Part shown: one piece after another, positions 1 to 7,349 of the stretch | Numbering within the stretch: position 1 is the first letter of the stretch | Layout: the number at the start of each line of letters is the position of its first letter | DNA from: Eubacterium sp. ER2 | Lineage (GTDB): Bacteria; Bacillota; Clostridia; Lachnospirales; Lachnospiraceae | Direction of reading: 5' to 3' | Length of the DNA stretch: 46,042 nt | NCBI RefSeq assembly: GCF_000765215.1 | Contig: NZ_JPJE01000049.1 | Coordinates: 1 to 46,042 of the forward strand | The notes under the pieces: generated by a model | What the model saw: only the letters and a program-made list of their open reading frames with translations | The model's database searches: none | What the model was told of the DNA's origin: nothing | Program-made: the position numbers and the translations under genes

Positions 1-34
1 CTTTATAAGAAAATATGGGAGTTGGCATTTTGGC

Positions 35-71
35 AAAAAGAGTGGTGCTGGAGCTAGGGCTCCAGCACCAC
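35..71 (-). terminator. Terminator of the gntR regulator gene
   Basis: A 13-bp perfect stem (42-54 paired with 59-71, loop TAGG) lies beyond the stop codon of the minus-strand regulator. On the minus strand it is followed by TCTTTTTG (41 to 34), the T-rich tail of an intrinsic terminator. On the plus strand the hairpin is followed by CTTTG, so it works mainly leftward. Confidence 0.7.
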
Positions 72-88
72 CTTTGTCTACAGTCTGA

Positions 89-113
89 AAGGGGCTGTAA
101 AAAGCCCCTTTTT
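89..113 (+). terminator. Terminator of an upstream plus-strand gene
   Basis: Stem AAGGGGCT (89-96) pairs with AGCCCCTT (103-110) and is followed on the plus strand by TTTTTATTT. It should stop a rightward transcript entering from outside the window. Together with the leftward hairpin at 42-71 it forms a converging pair of terminators. Confidence 0.7.
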
Positions 114-115
114 AT

Positions 116-820
116 TTAATCCTGCAGAAGATTGTACCAGATATCCACAGAATTTTTTACACAGTTGTCAATTTCTGAATATGCCTTCTTTTGGATAATG
201 TTATAGATTTTTGTGTGTGCTTCATACGCATACTCCCCCCTCTGGTGTGAATGTGTATGGGAGATGGATGCGCGCAGCGAATGAATGACAAAATAATATA
301 TTCTGGCAGCAAGAGGGTTGCAGCATGCTTCACCGAGCAGATGATGGAAATCAATATCATTCTGAAAAATCTTTTCTGTGTCAGCGTTGGATCCGATCAG
401 TGCTTCCAGTTCAGAAAGATTGTCTTTCATGGCTTTCCTGTATTCTTCATTTTCATCATAATGATCAATGACAAGCTCGATAATATCTTTTTCAAATATC
501 TGGCGGAATTCATAAAGGTTTTCCACATCCGGGTTGGTCACAAAGTATGTGAACAGGAGTGAATCCAACAGATTGCTGTCCGGCGATTCACTCACATACG
601 TGCCGTTGCCAACCCGGATATCAACTAGTCCAAAAGCGGACAGTATTTTCATTGCTTCTCTGACAGACCCCCTGCTCACATTCAGGCCTTCCGAGATTTC
701 CAGTTCATTTGGAAGCTTGTCCCCGGGAAGCAGCTTCTTGTCCATTAACAGCTGCTTAATGCTGTTAACTACAATGTCAACGGCGGATTCTCGTTTTGAG
801 GCTTGAAATAAATTACTCAT
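116..820 (-). CDS. FadR-type GntR regulator (wHTH + FCD)
   Basis: Transcription factor of 234 residues, normal for the FadR subfamily. Residues about 10-75 form the GntR winged helix (LPNELEISEGLNVSRGSVREA is the recognition region). Residues about 90-225 are an all-helical FCD ligand domain with likely metal ligands in DIDFHHLLGEA and the C-terminal SHTHSH/EAH stretch. Such proteins usually bind a sugar acid or other small acid and repress a neighbouring catabolic operon. The gene diverges from the transketolase operon, and repeats of ACATTAAAC lie between them, so it very likely controls that operon and itself. The ligand cannot be read from the sequence. Confidence 0.9.
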   Translation of the reverse strand: MSNLFQASKRESAVDIVVNSIKQLLMDKKLLPGDKLPNELEISEGLNVSRGSVREAMKILSAFGLVDIRVGNGTYVSESPDSNLLDSLLFTYFVTNPDVENLYEFRQIFEKDIIELVIDHYDENEEYRKAMKDNLSELEALIGSNADTEKIFQNDIDFHHLLGEACCNPLAARIYYFVIHSLRASISHTHSHQRGEYAYEAHTKIYNIIQKKAYSEIDNCVKNSVDIWYNLLQD

Positions 821-883
821 ATATTTACTATCCTTTCAATTATTAATGTGCAAGCATAAAAATCCCAATTTACTATATTGGAG

Positions 884-912
884 ATTATAACAAATAATTC
901 ATTAAACGTCAA
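884..912 (-). promoter_or_regulatory. Promoter of the gntR gene with overlapping half-operator
   Basis: On the minus strand TTGACG (912-907) and TATAAT (889-884) are separated by exactly 17 bp. The -35 box lies inside an imperfect palindrome (901-921) that contains a near copy (TCATTAAAC, 899-907) of the ACATTAAAC repeat found at the divergent promoter. This fits autoregulation. Confidence 0.7.
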
Positions 913-941
913 ACGATTAATAGTTATTTTGCTAAAATCTA

Positions 942-970
942 TTGACTTTTCAAAGGAAATATAGTATACA
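942..970 (+). promoter_or_regulatory. Promoter of the transketolase operon
   Basis: TTGACT (942-947) and TATACA (965-970) are spaced 17 bp apart. The -10 box overlaps the first 3 bp of the 25-bp palindrome at 968-992, so a bound repressor would block RNA polymerase. Confidence 0.8.
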
Positions 971-1012
971 TTAAACATCAGATGTTTAATGTTAATACGA
1001 CGAACATTAAAC
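968..1012 (+). promoter_or_regulatory. Operator array: three ACATTAAAC half-sites
   Basis: The 9-mer ACATTAAAC occurs at 968-976 (+), 984-992 (-) and 1004-1012 (+). The first two make a perfect 25-bp palindrome (12-bp arms, centre at 980). The second and third make another inverted repeat (984-993 with 1003-1012). Position from the -10 box into the leader is typical of a repressor site. The neighbouring GntR protein is the obvious ligand, by inference. Confidence 0.75.
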
Positions 1013-1059
1013 CGAACATAATCATCATCCGATAAAATTTATATGAGGAGGATAGTTCC

Positions 1060-1881
1060 ATGAAGGTAGAAGAATTAAAAAGAATAGCAGATCATCTTCG
1101 ATTGACGGCAGTGGAAATGGTCTATAAGGGAAAGGATGGTCATCCTGGCCCGGCGTTATCTATTGCGGATATCATTGCAGTTCTCTATTTTGATGAGATG
1201 AGGATAGATCCGGAAAATCCTGAGTGGGAGGACCGGGACAGATTTGTACTCTCCAAAGGGCATGCCTGCCCTATCTACTATGCGGCTCTGTCTGAAAAGG
1301 GATACTTTGGGGAAAAGATAAAGGACTTTAAGCTGAGAGCGCTGGGAAGTATGTTTCAGGGGCATCCGGTCATGAACAAGACCAGAGGTGTTGATATGAC
1401 ATCAGGTTCCCTGGGAAACGGTATTGCTATTGCGGCGGGGATGGCAATCGCAGGAAAGTACAGGAAAAAGGATTACAATGTATTCGTCATTACAGGTGAC
1501 GGAGAACTGCAGGAAGGCATCTGCTGGGAGGGAATCAATACAGCGGCAGCTCATCATTTAGACAATCTGATTGTATTTGTGGATAAAAACGGATGGCAGA
1601 GTGGAGGATCTGTTGTGGACACCATTGGTTCCAACAATGTGAGAGAGCGTTTTGAGGTTTTTGGATGGCACGCCCAGGAAATAGACGGACATAATATCGA
1701 GGAAATCAAGGCAGCTATCCAGACTGCAAAGCAGGCGAAGGGGAAACCAAGCGTAATCGTCTGCGACTGTATCAAAGGAAAGGGACTTCCCTTTATGGAG
1801 AACAATAATGCCTGGCACAAAGGCGTGCCCTCAGAAGAACAGTATAAAGAGGCTGTGAAAATTTTAGGAGGTGAATCGTAA
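1060..1881 (+). CDS. Transketolase-like enzyme, N-terminal (TPP-binding) subunit
   Basis: The pyrophosphate-binding half of a split transketolase, 273 residues. The thiamine diphosphate motif runs from GDGELQEG (146-153) to the closing KNG (176-178). Histidines of the active site lie in DGHPG (26-30), SKGHA and FQGHP. AGGAGG precedes the ATG. The stop overlaps the start of the C-terminal subunit by 1 nt (TAATG), so the two halves should be made in equal amounts. Split transketolases include pentose phosphate enzymes and special ones such as apulose-4-phosphate transketolase (AptAB). The context, with a GntR regulator and an ApnO-like gene, favours a catabolic enzyme over housekeeping. Confidence 0.93.
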   Translation: MKVEELKRIADHLRLTAVEMVYKGKDGHPGPALSIADIIAVLYFDEMRIDPENPEWEDRDRFVLSKGHACPIYYAALSEKGYFGEKIKDFKLRALGSMFQGHPVMNKTRGVDMTSGSLGNGIAIAAGMAIAGKYRKKDYNVFVITGDGELQEGICWEGINTAAAHHLDNLIVFVDKNGWQSGGSVVDTIGSNNVRERFEVFGWHAQEIDGHNIEEIKAAIQTAKQAKGKPSVIVCDCIKGKGLPFMENNNAWHKGVPSEEQYKEAVKILGGES

Positions 1882-2816
1882 TGGCAGAATTTAAAGGTAC
1901 AAGAGAAGCGTTTGCACAGGCGTTGATTGATCTGGCAGAAACAGACAATAAAATTATGTTTGTATCCCCGGATTCATTAAAAGCAATGCGTGCCACAAAA
2001 TTTGCGGAGCTTCATCCGGAACAGTATGTGGAGGTGGGCATTTCAGAGCAGGGAGCTGTGGACACAGCGGCAGGACTGGCGGCGGCGGGGCTTCTTCCAT
2101 TTGTAGGTACATACGCGGGATTTATGACTATGCGCGCATGTGAACAGATGAGAACATTTGTGGCTTACCCCAATCTGAATGTGAAATTTGTGGGAATTAA
2201 CTCCGGATTACTTGGAGGAGAACGGGAAGGGGTCACACATCAGTTTTACGAGGATCTGGGAATTCTCTCCAATATTCCCGGCTTTACCATTCTCACTCCG
2301 GCGGATGCGGCTCAGACATACCACGCTGTAAAGCTGGCGGCAGAAATCAATGGCCCTGTATATGTGAGGGCAGGAAGCGGAAGAGAGGCCGATATATATG
2401 ACAGGGAAACGCCATTCAGTCTGGATGGAATCCGGATTTTAAAGGATTACGGAACAGACACGCTTCTCCTTTCGAGTGGCTTTGTGCTTGACCGGGTGCT
2501 GGCGGCAGCGGAGCTCCTCAAAGGGCAGGGCATCAATGTTATGGTTGGAGATGTGAATATCCTTTACGGAAAGCATCAGGAGAAAATTCTGGAGGCTATC
2601 TCAAAAGTGACTCGTATTGTTACAGTGGAAGATCACAATATAAATGGCGGGCTTGGTGCCTATATCAGCAGGCTGGTGACGGAGAATGATCCAAAGAAGG
2701 TAAAAAGGATTGGACTTACTACATTTGGTGAATCAGGGCCCGCAAAAGAGCTGGCGGATGCATACGGATTCTCACCGGAAGCCATTGCCGAGACAGTGGT
2801 AAAAAATATGAAATAA
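1881..2816 (+). CDS. Transketolase-like enzyme, C-terminal (Pyr + C domain) subunit
   Basis: Partner of the preceding gene, 311 residues. The pyrimidine-binding domain (about 1-165) carries the catalytic glutamate in VGISEQG (E56), which activates the thiamine aminopyrimidine ring. The C-terminal domain (about 185-305) has the usual transketolase fold, with the VTVEDHNINGGLG stretch. The two subunits transfer a two-carbon ketol unit between a ketose and an aldose, normally phosphates. The aldose-phosphate specificity cannot be read here. Translational coupling to the N-terminal half is evident from the TAATG overlap. Confidence 0.93.
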   Translation: MAEFKGTREAFAQALIDLAETDNKIMFVSPDSLKAMRATKFAELHPEQYVEVGISEQGAVDTAAGLAAAGLLPFVGTYAGFMTMRACEQMRTFVAYPNLNVKFVGINSGLLGGEREGVTHQFYEDLGILSNIPGFTILTPADAAQTYHAVKLAAEINGPVYVRAGSGREADIYDRETPFSLDGIRILKDYGTDTLLLSSGFVLDRVLAAAELLKGQGINVMVGDVNILYGKHQEKILEAISKVTRIVTVEDHNINGGLGAYISRLVTENDPKKVKRIGLTTFGESGPAKELADAYGFSPEAIAETVVKNMK

Positions 2817-2845
2817 ACGATAAGTGGGAAAAGAGGAAAATAGTT

Positions 2846-3709
2846 ATGGAAAAAATTGTTGTAAGTGTAATCGGAGCAGGCGGGAAAATGGGAACAAGGA
2901 CCAGCAATAATCTGGCCAAAAAGCAGGACAGGTTTGAGCTGCTTCTGGTAGAAGCCTCTGAGGCAGGGATAAAAAGCATTAAGGACCGGGGCTTTGAGCC
3001 GGTTCCGGTGGAGGAAGCGCTGGCAAAATCAGACGTAGTTGTTTTTGCGGTGCCTGATACCCTTATAGGGAAGCTGTCAGAAGTCTATGTGCCCCAGCTG
3101 AAGCCGGGAACAGGCTTTATTATCCTGGATCCGGCGGCGGCAGTGGCAAGAGAGCTGACGCTGAGAGAAGACTGTACATTTGGCGTTGCGCATCCCTGTC
3201 ATCCATCCTACTTTCTTGATCAGGATACGTATGAGGCGCGCCAGGACCGCTTTGGAGGGTGTGGCGGCAAACAGGATATTGTTATGTCGAAGATCCAGGG
3301 AGATGACGCAAAATTTGAACAGTGCGTAGAGGTGGCGAAACAGATGTATGCGCCAGTGGAGCATGCCTATGTCATGACATCTGAGCAGATAGCATTTCTG
3401 GAGCCGACTCTGGTAGAGCTGCTTGGAGCTACCTGTCTCTACGCAATGGCGGAAACGGTTGACGAGGCTGTAAGGAGAGGAATCCCCAAAGAGGCCGCCG
3501 TCTCGTTTCTGACAGGACATATCTATAATCTGTCAGCAAACTTTCTGGGATACATTCCCGGAAACCCGCCTGTATCTGACGCGTGTAAGGTGGCGATATC
3601 TCTGGGGAACAGACTAGTCATGAGAGAGAACTGGAAAGAAATCTGGAAGGATGACGTGCTTCACAAGGTCATTGCCACCATGCTCCATCCGGATAATCCT
3701 CAGATTTAG
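2846..3709 (+). CDS. ApnO-like / 6PGDH-superfamily NAD(P)-dependent oxidoreductase
   Basis: A 287-residue enzyme with an N-terminal Rossmann motif (VIGAGGKMG, residues about 8-16) and the helical 6PGDH-like C-terminal domain. As I remember the family, it resembles D-apionate oxidoisomerase ApnO: shared features are GAGGKMG, AVPDTLIGK, HPCHPS, the FGG segment, YAPV and the late SDACKVAI. ApnO oxidises and rearranges D-apionate to 3-oxo-isoapionate. True 6-phosphogluconate dehydrogenases are longer and have other substrate motifs. A branched or C4-C5 sugar acid is therefore a likely substrate, but related enzymes may act on other acids. It lies 29 bp after the transketolase subunit in the same operon. 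Confidence 0.75.
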   Translation: MEKIVVSVIGAGGKMGTRTSNNLAKKQDRFELLLVEASEAGIKSIKDRGFEPVPVEEALAKSDVVVFAVPDTLIGKLSEVYVPQLKPGTGFIILDPAAAVARELTLREDCTFGVAHPCHPSYFLDQDTYEARQDRFGGCGGKQDIVMSKIQGDDAKFEQCVEVAKQMYAPVEHAYVMTSEQIAFLEPTLVELLGATCLYAMAETVDEAVRRGIPKEAAVSFLTGHIYNLSANFLGYIPGNPPVSDACKVAISLGNRLVMRENWKEIWKDDVLHKVIATMLHPDNPQI

Positions 3710-3720
3710 GAGGAATTGGC

Positions 3721-4689
3721 ATGAAAATAGTTGTACTTGACGGTTATACACTGAATCCCGGTGATCTGGACTGGAAAGGATTAGAAGAAATAGGGGAGTG
3801 TATCATCTACGACCGGACTTCTCTGACAGATGTGGAAGAGGTGATCGAAAGGATTGGCGACGCCCAGATTGTATACACCAATAAGACACCGCTTCCGGCG
3901 GAAGTGTTTGAACGCTGCAGCAATATAAAATTTGTTGGAGTTCTGGCTACAGGATATAATGTGGTGGATGTCAGAGCTGCACGTGAAAAGAATATACCGG
4001 TTGCCAACATTCCTACATACGGCACAGCAGCAGTCGGGCAGTTTGCCATTGGGCTTCTGCTGGAGATATGCCACCATATAGGACATCACAATGAGGCGGT
4101 CCATAATGGGAAATGGACAGACAATCCCGACTGGTGCTTTTGGGACTATCCATTGATCGAACTGGACGGTAAGACGATGGGAATCATTGGCTATGGGAGA
4201 ATCGGGCAGACAACAGGAAGAATTGCCCAGGCTTTGGGGATGAATGTGCTGGCTTATGATTCATACAAAAATGAAGCGCTGGAGTCACCCTCCTGTAAGT
4301 ATTCTTCATTGGACGAGTTGCTGAGAAATTCAGATGTGATCGCCCTGCACTGCCCCCTCTTTCCAGAGACAGAAAAAATAATTAACAGACAGAGCATTGG
4401 CAAGATGAAAGAGGGAGTTATCATTATAAACAATTCCCGGGGGCCTCTCATTGATGAGGAAGCTCTTGCAGAGGCGCTGCAGGAAGGAAAAGTAGCAGCT
4501 GCGGGCCTAGACGTTGTATCTGATGAACCCATACACAGCGACAACCCGCTGCTGAAAGCGCCGAACTGCATTATAACACCCCATATATCATGGGCGCCGA
4601 AGGAATCCAGAAAAAGACTTATGGACATAGCGGTTTCAAATCTTCAGTCTTTCCTGGAGGGAGCGCCCCAGAATGTTGTAAATAGATAG
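3721..4689 (+). CDS. D-isomer-specific 2-hydroxyacid dehydrogenase (glycerate/hydroxypyruvate reductase type)
   Basis: A 322-residue NAD(P)-dependent dehydrogenase. The nucleotide motif is GYGRIG (157-162). The catalytic triad is R240 (NNSRGPLID), E269 (SDEP) and H288 (TPHIS). Length and pattern match glycerate dehydrogenase/hydroxypyruvate or glyoxylate reductases, which interconvert 2-oxo and D-2-hydroxy acids. An AGGAGG-like site (AGGAGGAATTGGC) lies just upstream, 11 bp after the ApnO-like gene, and a terminator follows. It is thus the last operon gene, and probably reduces or oxidises a short hydroxyacid formed by the pathway. Confidence 0.88.
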   Translation: MKIVVLDGYTLNPGDLDWKGLEEIGECIIYDRTSLTDVEEVIERIGDAQIVYTNKTPLPAEVFERCSNIKFVGVLATGYNVVDVRAAREKNIPVANIPTYGTAAVGQFAIGLLLEICHHIGHHNEAVHNGKWTDNPDWCFWDYPLIELDGKTMGIIGYGRIGQTTGRIAQALGMNVLAYDSYKNEALESPSCKYSSLDELLRNSDVIALHCPLFPETEKIINRQSIGKMKEGVIIINNSRGPLIDEEALAEALQEGKVAAAGLDVVSDEPIHSDNPLLKAPNCIITPHISWAPKESRKRLMDIAVSNLQSFLEGAPQNVVNR

Positions 4690-4724
4690 TGGACAGTTTA
4701 TTTCTGTTTCAAAGCAATCAACCA

Positions 4725-4772
4725 AAAGTACAGCCCCGGATCAAGGATTTCCGGAGCTGTACTTTCTTATTT
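4725..4772 (+). terminator. Terminator of the transketolase operon
   Basis: Arms 4725-4740 and 4750-4765 pair over about 16 bp with one mismatch (AAAGTACAGC with GCTGTACTTT at the base), followed by a T-rich stretch. Confidence 0.8.
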
Positions 4773-4812
4773 CCTTTAACTTCCAATTACACACATAATG
4801 TATAATGTGACC

Positions 4813-4841
4813 TTGAAAAGCACTTTATATAGTGGTATGAT
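4813..4841 (+). promoter_or_regulatory. Promoter of nrdJ
   Basis: TTGAAA (4813-4818) and TATGAT (4836-4841) with a 17-bp spacer, just upstream of the nrdJ ribosome site. The leader is too short for a cobalamin riboswitch. Confidence 0.65.
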
Positions 4842-4876
4842 GTTATATGCTATTAATCAAAAAGGAGAAACGTGAA

Positions 4877-7168
4877 ATGACTGTAGAAGAATGGCTGGGC
4901 GAGGACAATCGGCTCGGCACAGACATATGGACTAAAAAGTACTGTAATGAAGGCGAGAGCTTTGACGAGTGGGTTGGGCGTATCAGCGGAGGAAATGAAG
5001 AGATCGCCCAGTATATCCGGGAAAAAAAGTTCCTGTTCGGCGGCCGGATCCTGTCCAACAGGGGATTGGACAAGGAGGGCAGGAAGGTAACCTACTCTAA
5101 CTGCTATGTGGTGGATCCTCCGGAGGATAATATTGAGAGCATCTTCGACTGTGCCAAAAAGCTGGCCCGGACCTACAGCTATGGCGGTGGCTGCGGGGTG
5201 GATATCTCAAAATTAAGCCCCAGAGGGGCACGCATCAACAATGCGGCAAAGGAGACAAGCGGCTCCGTGTCCTTTATGGAGCTGTATTCCCTTGTGACGG
5301 CTCTGATCGGACAGAACGGAAGACGCGGAGCGCTGATGATCTCCATCGACTGTTCCCACCCGGATGTGGAGGAGTTCATTGACCTGAAGACCGATCTGGA
5401 GAAGGTCACAAAGGCCAATATTTCCGTGCGCATCCACGAGGACTTCATGGAGGCGGTAAAGAAAAATGAGGACTATCTCCTTCACTATACAAGAGAGGCT
5501 ACAGGCCAGGTCATCGAGAAGCAGATCAACGCCAGAGAGTTGTTCCGCAAGATCGCGGAGACAAACTGGGACTATGCGGAGCCGGGTGCTCTGTTCTGGG
5601 ATCGCATCGAGGGATGGAACCTCCTGAGCAACACAAAGGATTTCTCCTACGCAGGAGTCAATCCCTGTGCTGAGGAGCCTTTGCCGGCAGGCGGAAGCTG
5701 TCTTCTTGGCAGCATCAACCTGTCCGCCTTTGTAAACGACCCATTTACGGATCACGCTCAGTTTGACTTTGAGGGACTGAAGCACTGCGTGGAGGTATCT
5801 GTAGGAGCTCTGAACGAAGTGCTGGAGGAGGGACTTCCTCTTCATCCCCTGGAGGAGCAGCAGGAGAGCGTGGCCCGGTGGCGTCAGATCGGACTTGGCA
5901 TCATGGGACTTGCCGACTGCCTCATCAAGCTGGGATTGGCTTACGGCGAGGAGGACGCTGTGGCCATGTGCGACAAGATCGGATTTGCCATGGCGGATTC
6001 AGCCATTGCCGCTTCCGCAAAGCTGGCAAAAGAGAAGGGCGCCTACCCGGCCTGTGAGATTAACGAGGTCATGAGCACCCCCTATTTCCTGGCAAACACG
6101 TCAGAGAAGACAAGGGAACTGGTGAAAAAGTACGGCCTTCGCAACTCCCAGCTTCTGACTATCGCCCCCACAGGAACCCTGTCCACTATGCTGGGCATTT
6201 CCGGCGGCATTGAGCCTGTCTACGCAAACTACTATGAGAGAAAGACCGAGTCTCTTCACGGGACAGACGTCTACTATAAGGTGTACACAAAGATCGTGGA
6301 GACCTATATGAAGCAGTTTGGCATCAAGAGCGATGCGGAGCTGCCGGATTACTTTGTGACGGCCATGACTCTGGACTACCGCCAGAGGATTGACATGCAG
6401 TCCGTATGGCAGCAGCACATTGACGCTTCTATCAGTTCTACGGTAAATGTGCCCAACGGCTTCACCGTGGAGGAGACGGAAGGTCTCTATATGTACGCCT
6501 ATGAGAAGGGTCTGAAGGGAATCACCATTTTCCGCGACGGCTGCAAGAGGATTGGTATCCTCAATACAGACCTGAAGAAGGAGAAGAAGGAGGTCACCGC
6601 AGGCGAGGGCCTGAAGAGAGGCGAGATCCTTCTTGTGACAGACGACGTGGTGGGCAAGAAGCGCAAGCTGGTGACAGGCTGCGGAAGCCTGCACTGTATC
6701 GCCCTGTTTGACCCCAACACAGGCGCCCTTCTGGAGACATACCTGAGCAAGGGCTCCACAGGCGGCTGCAACAACTTCATGGTGGGACTGTCCCGTATGA
6801 TCTCCATCAGCGCAAGGGGCGGCATCAGCATTGAGACCATTGTGGACCAGCTCAACTCCAGCGGCTCCTGCCCCTCCTACACAGCCAGAAGAGTGACCAG
6901 GAAGGACACCAGTAGAGGGGCCTGCTGTCCCATGGCAGTGGGAAATGCTCTCATGGATATGTACAATGAGATGCAGGCTGAGCTGGCAGCAAAGGAGAAC
7001 TGCGAGGCGGAAAAGCCGGTGAAGAAGGTAAAGAAGGTTCCAAAGCCAAAGGCAGTCTCCACAGAGCTGGACAAGGACAAGATGTACTGCCCGGAGTGCG
7101 GAGAGCCTCTGATCTTTGAAGAGGGATGTAACATCTGCAAGAGCTGCGGATGGAGCAAATGCCACTAA
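4877..7168 (+). CDS. nrdJ: Adenosylcobalamin-dependent (class II) ribonucleotide reductase
   Basis: Makes deoxyribonucleotides using a cobalamin-generated thiyl radical, with no oxygen requirement; cytosolic. The ATG at 4877 has AAAGGAG 10 bases before it, so it is preferred over an in-frame ATG at 4847; length is 763 residues. Active-site residues are C76 (YSNCYV), the N262-P-C264-A-E266 thiyl/glutamate motif and C275 (GGSC), the redox partner 11 residues on, as in class II enzymes. Residues about 575-690 form a TSCPD domain, followed by a lysine-rich linker and a C-terminal zinc ribbon (CPECGEP, CKSCGWSKC). It is monocistronic with its own promoter and terminator. Confidence 0.96.
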   Translation: MTVEEWLGEDNRLGTDIWTKKYCNEGESFDEWVGRISGGNEEIAQYIREKKFLFGGRILSNRGLDKEGRKVTYSNCYVVDPPEDNIESIFDCAKKLARTYSYGGGCGVDISKLSPRGARINNAAKETSGSVSFMELYSLVTALIGQNGRRGALMISIDCSHPDVEEFIDLKTDLEKVTKANISVRIHEDFMEAVKKNEDYLLHYTREATGQVIEKQINARELFRKIAETNWDYAEPGALFWDRIEGWNLLSNTKDFSYAGVNPCAEEPLPAGGSCLLGSINLSAFVNDPFTDHAQFDFEGLKHCVEVSVGALNEVLEEGLPLHPLEEQQESVARWRQIGLGIMGLADCLIKLGLAYGEEDAVAMCDKIGFAMADSAIAASAKLAKEKGAYPACEINEVMSTPYFLANTSEKTRELVKKYGLRNSQLLTIAPTGTLSTMLGISGGIEPVYANYYERKTESLHGTDVYYKVYTKIVETYMKQFGIKSDAELPDYFVTAMTLDYRQRIDMQSVWQQHIDASISSTVNVPNGFTVEETEGLYMYAYEKGLKGITIFRDGCKRIGILNTDLKKEKKEVTAGEGLKRGEILLVTDDVVGKKRKLVTGCGSLHCIALFDPNTGALLETYLSKGSTGGCNNFMVGLSRMISISARGGISIETIVDQLNSSGSCPSYTARRVTRKDTSRGACCPMAVGNALMDMYNEMQAELAAKENCEAEKPVKKVKKVPKPKAVSTELDKDKMYCPECGEPLIFEEGCNICKSCGWSKCH

Positions 7169-7201
7169 ATAGAATAATATAACAATTAAAGGAAGCTGCA
7201 C

Positions 7202-7236
7202 AGCGGCCGGACTCGTAAATGAGCCGGCCGCTTTTT
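7202..7236 (+). terminator. Terminator of nrdJ
   Basis: AGCGGCCGG (7202-7210) pairs with CCGGCCGCT (7224-7232), followed by TTTTT. Confidence 0.85.
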
Positions 7237-7278
7237 ATGACCTTTTTTCGTTAAAAAATCTACTTCCGGAAAATGGGA

Positions 7279-7306
7279 TTACAACAGGCGGCAGGGGTGA
7301 TATAAT
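7279..7306 (+). promoter_or_regulatory. Promoter of the hydrogenase operon
   Basis: Extended -10 element TGATATAAT (7298-7306) with a weak TTACAA (7279-7284) as -35, spacer 16 bp. Confidence 0.5.
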
Positions 7307-7349
7307 AAACAAATCTGTGGTAGGAAAACATTGAGAGGAGAAAGAGAAA

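Noticed and set aside
1-57. Short open frame ending in a stop at 55-57, possible tail of an upstream gene
   Set aside because: Only 18 codons are visible, rich in W and K; it ends inside the terminator hairpin and no family can be assigned.
2846-3709. 6-phosphogluconate dehydrogenase
   Set aside because: Too short and lacking the 6PGDH substrate motifs; ApnO-like features fit better, though the exact substrate stays open.
4690-4846. Cobalamin riboswitch before nrdJ
   Set aside because: The gap holds a terminator and a promoter; the leader after the promoter is too short for such an element.
6101-7201. Minus-strand frame opposite nrdJ
   Set aside because: Antisense shadow; the sense strand has a full class II reductase with TSCPD domain.
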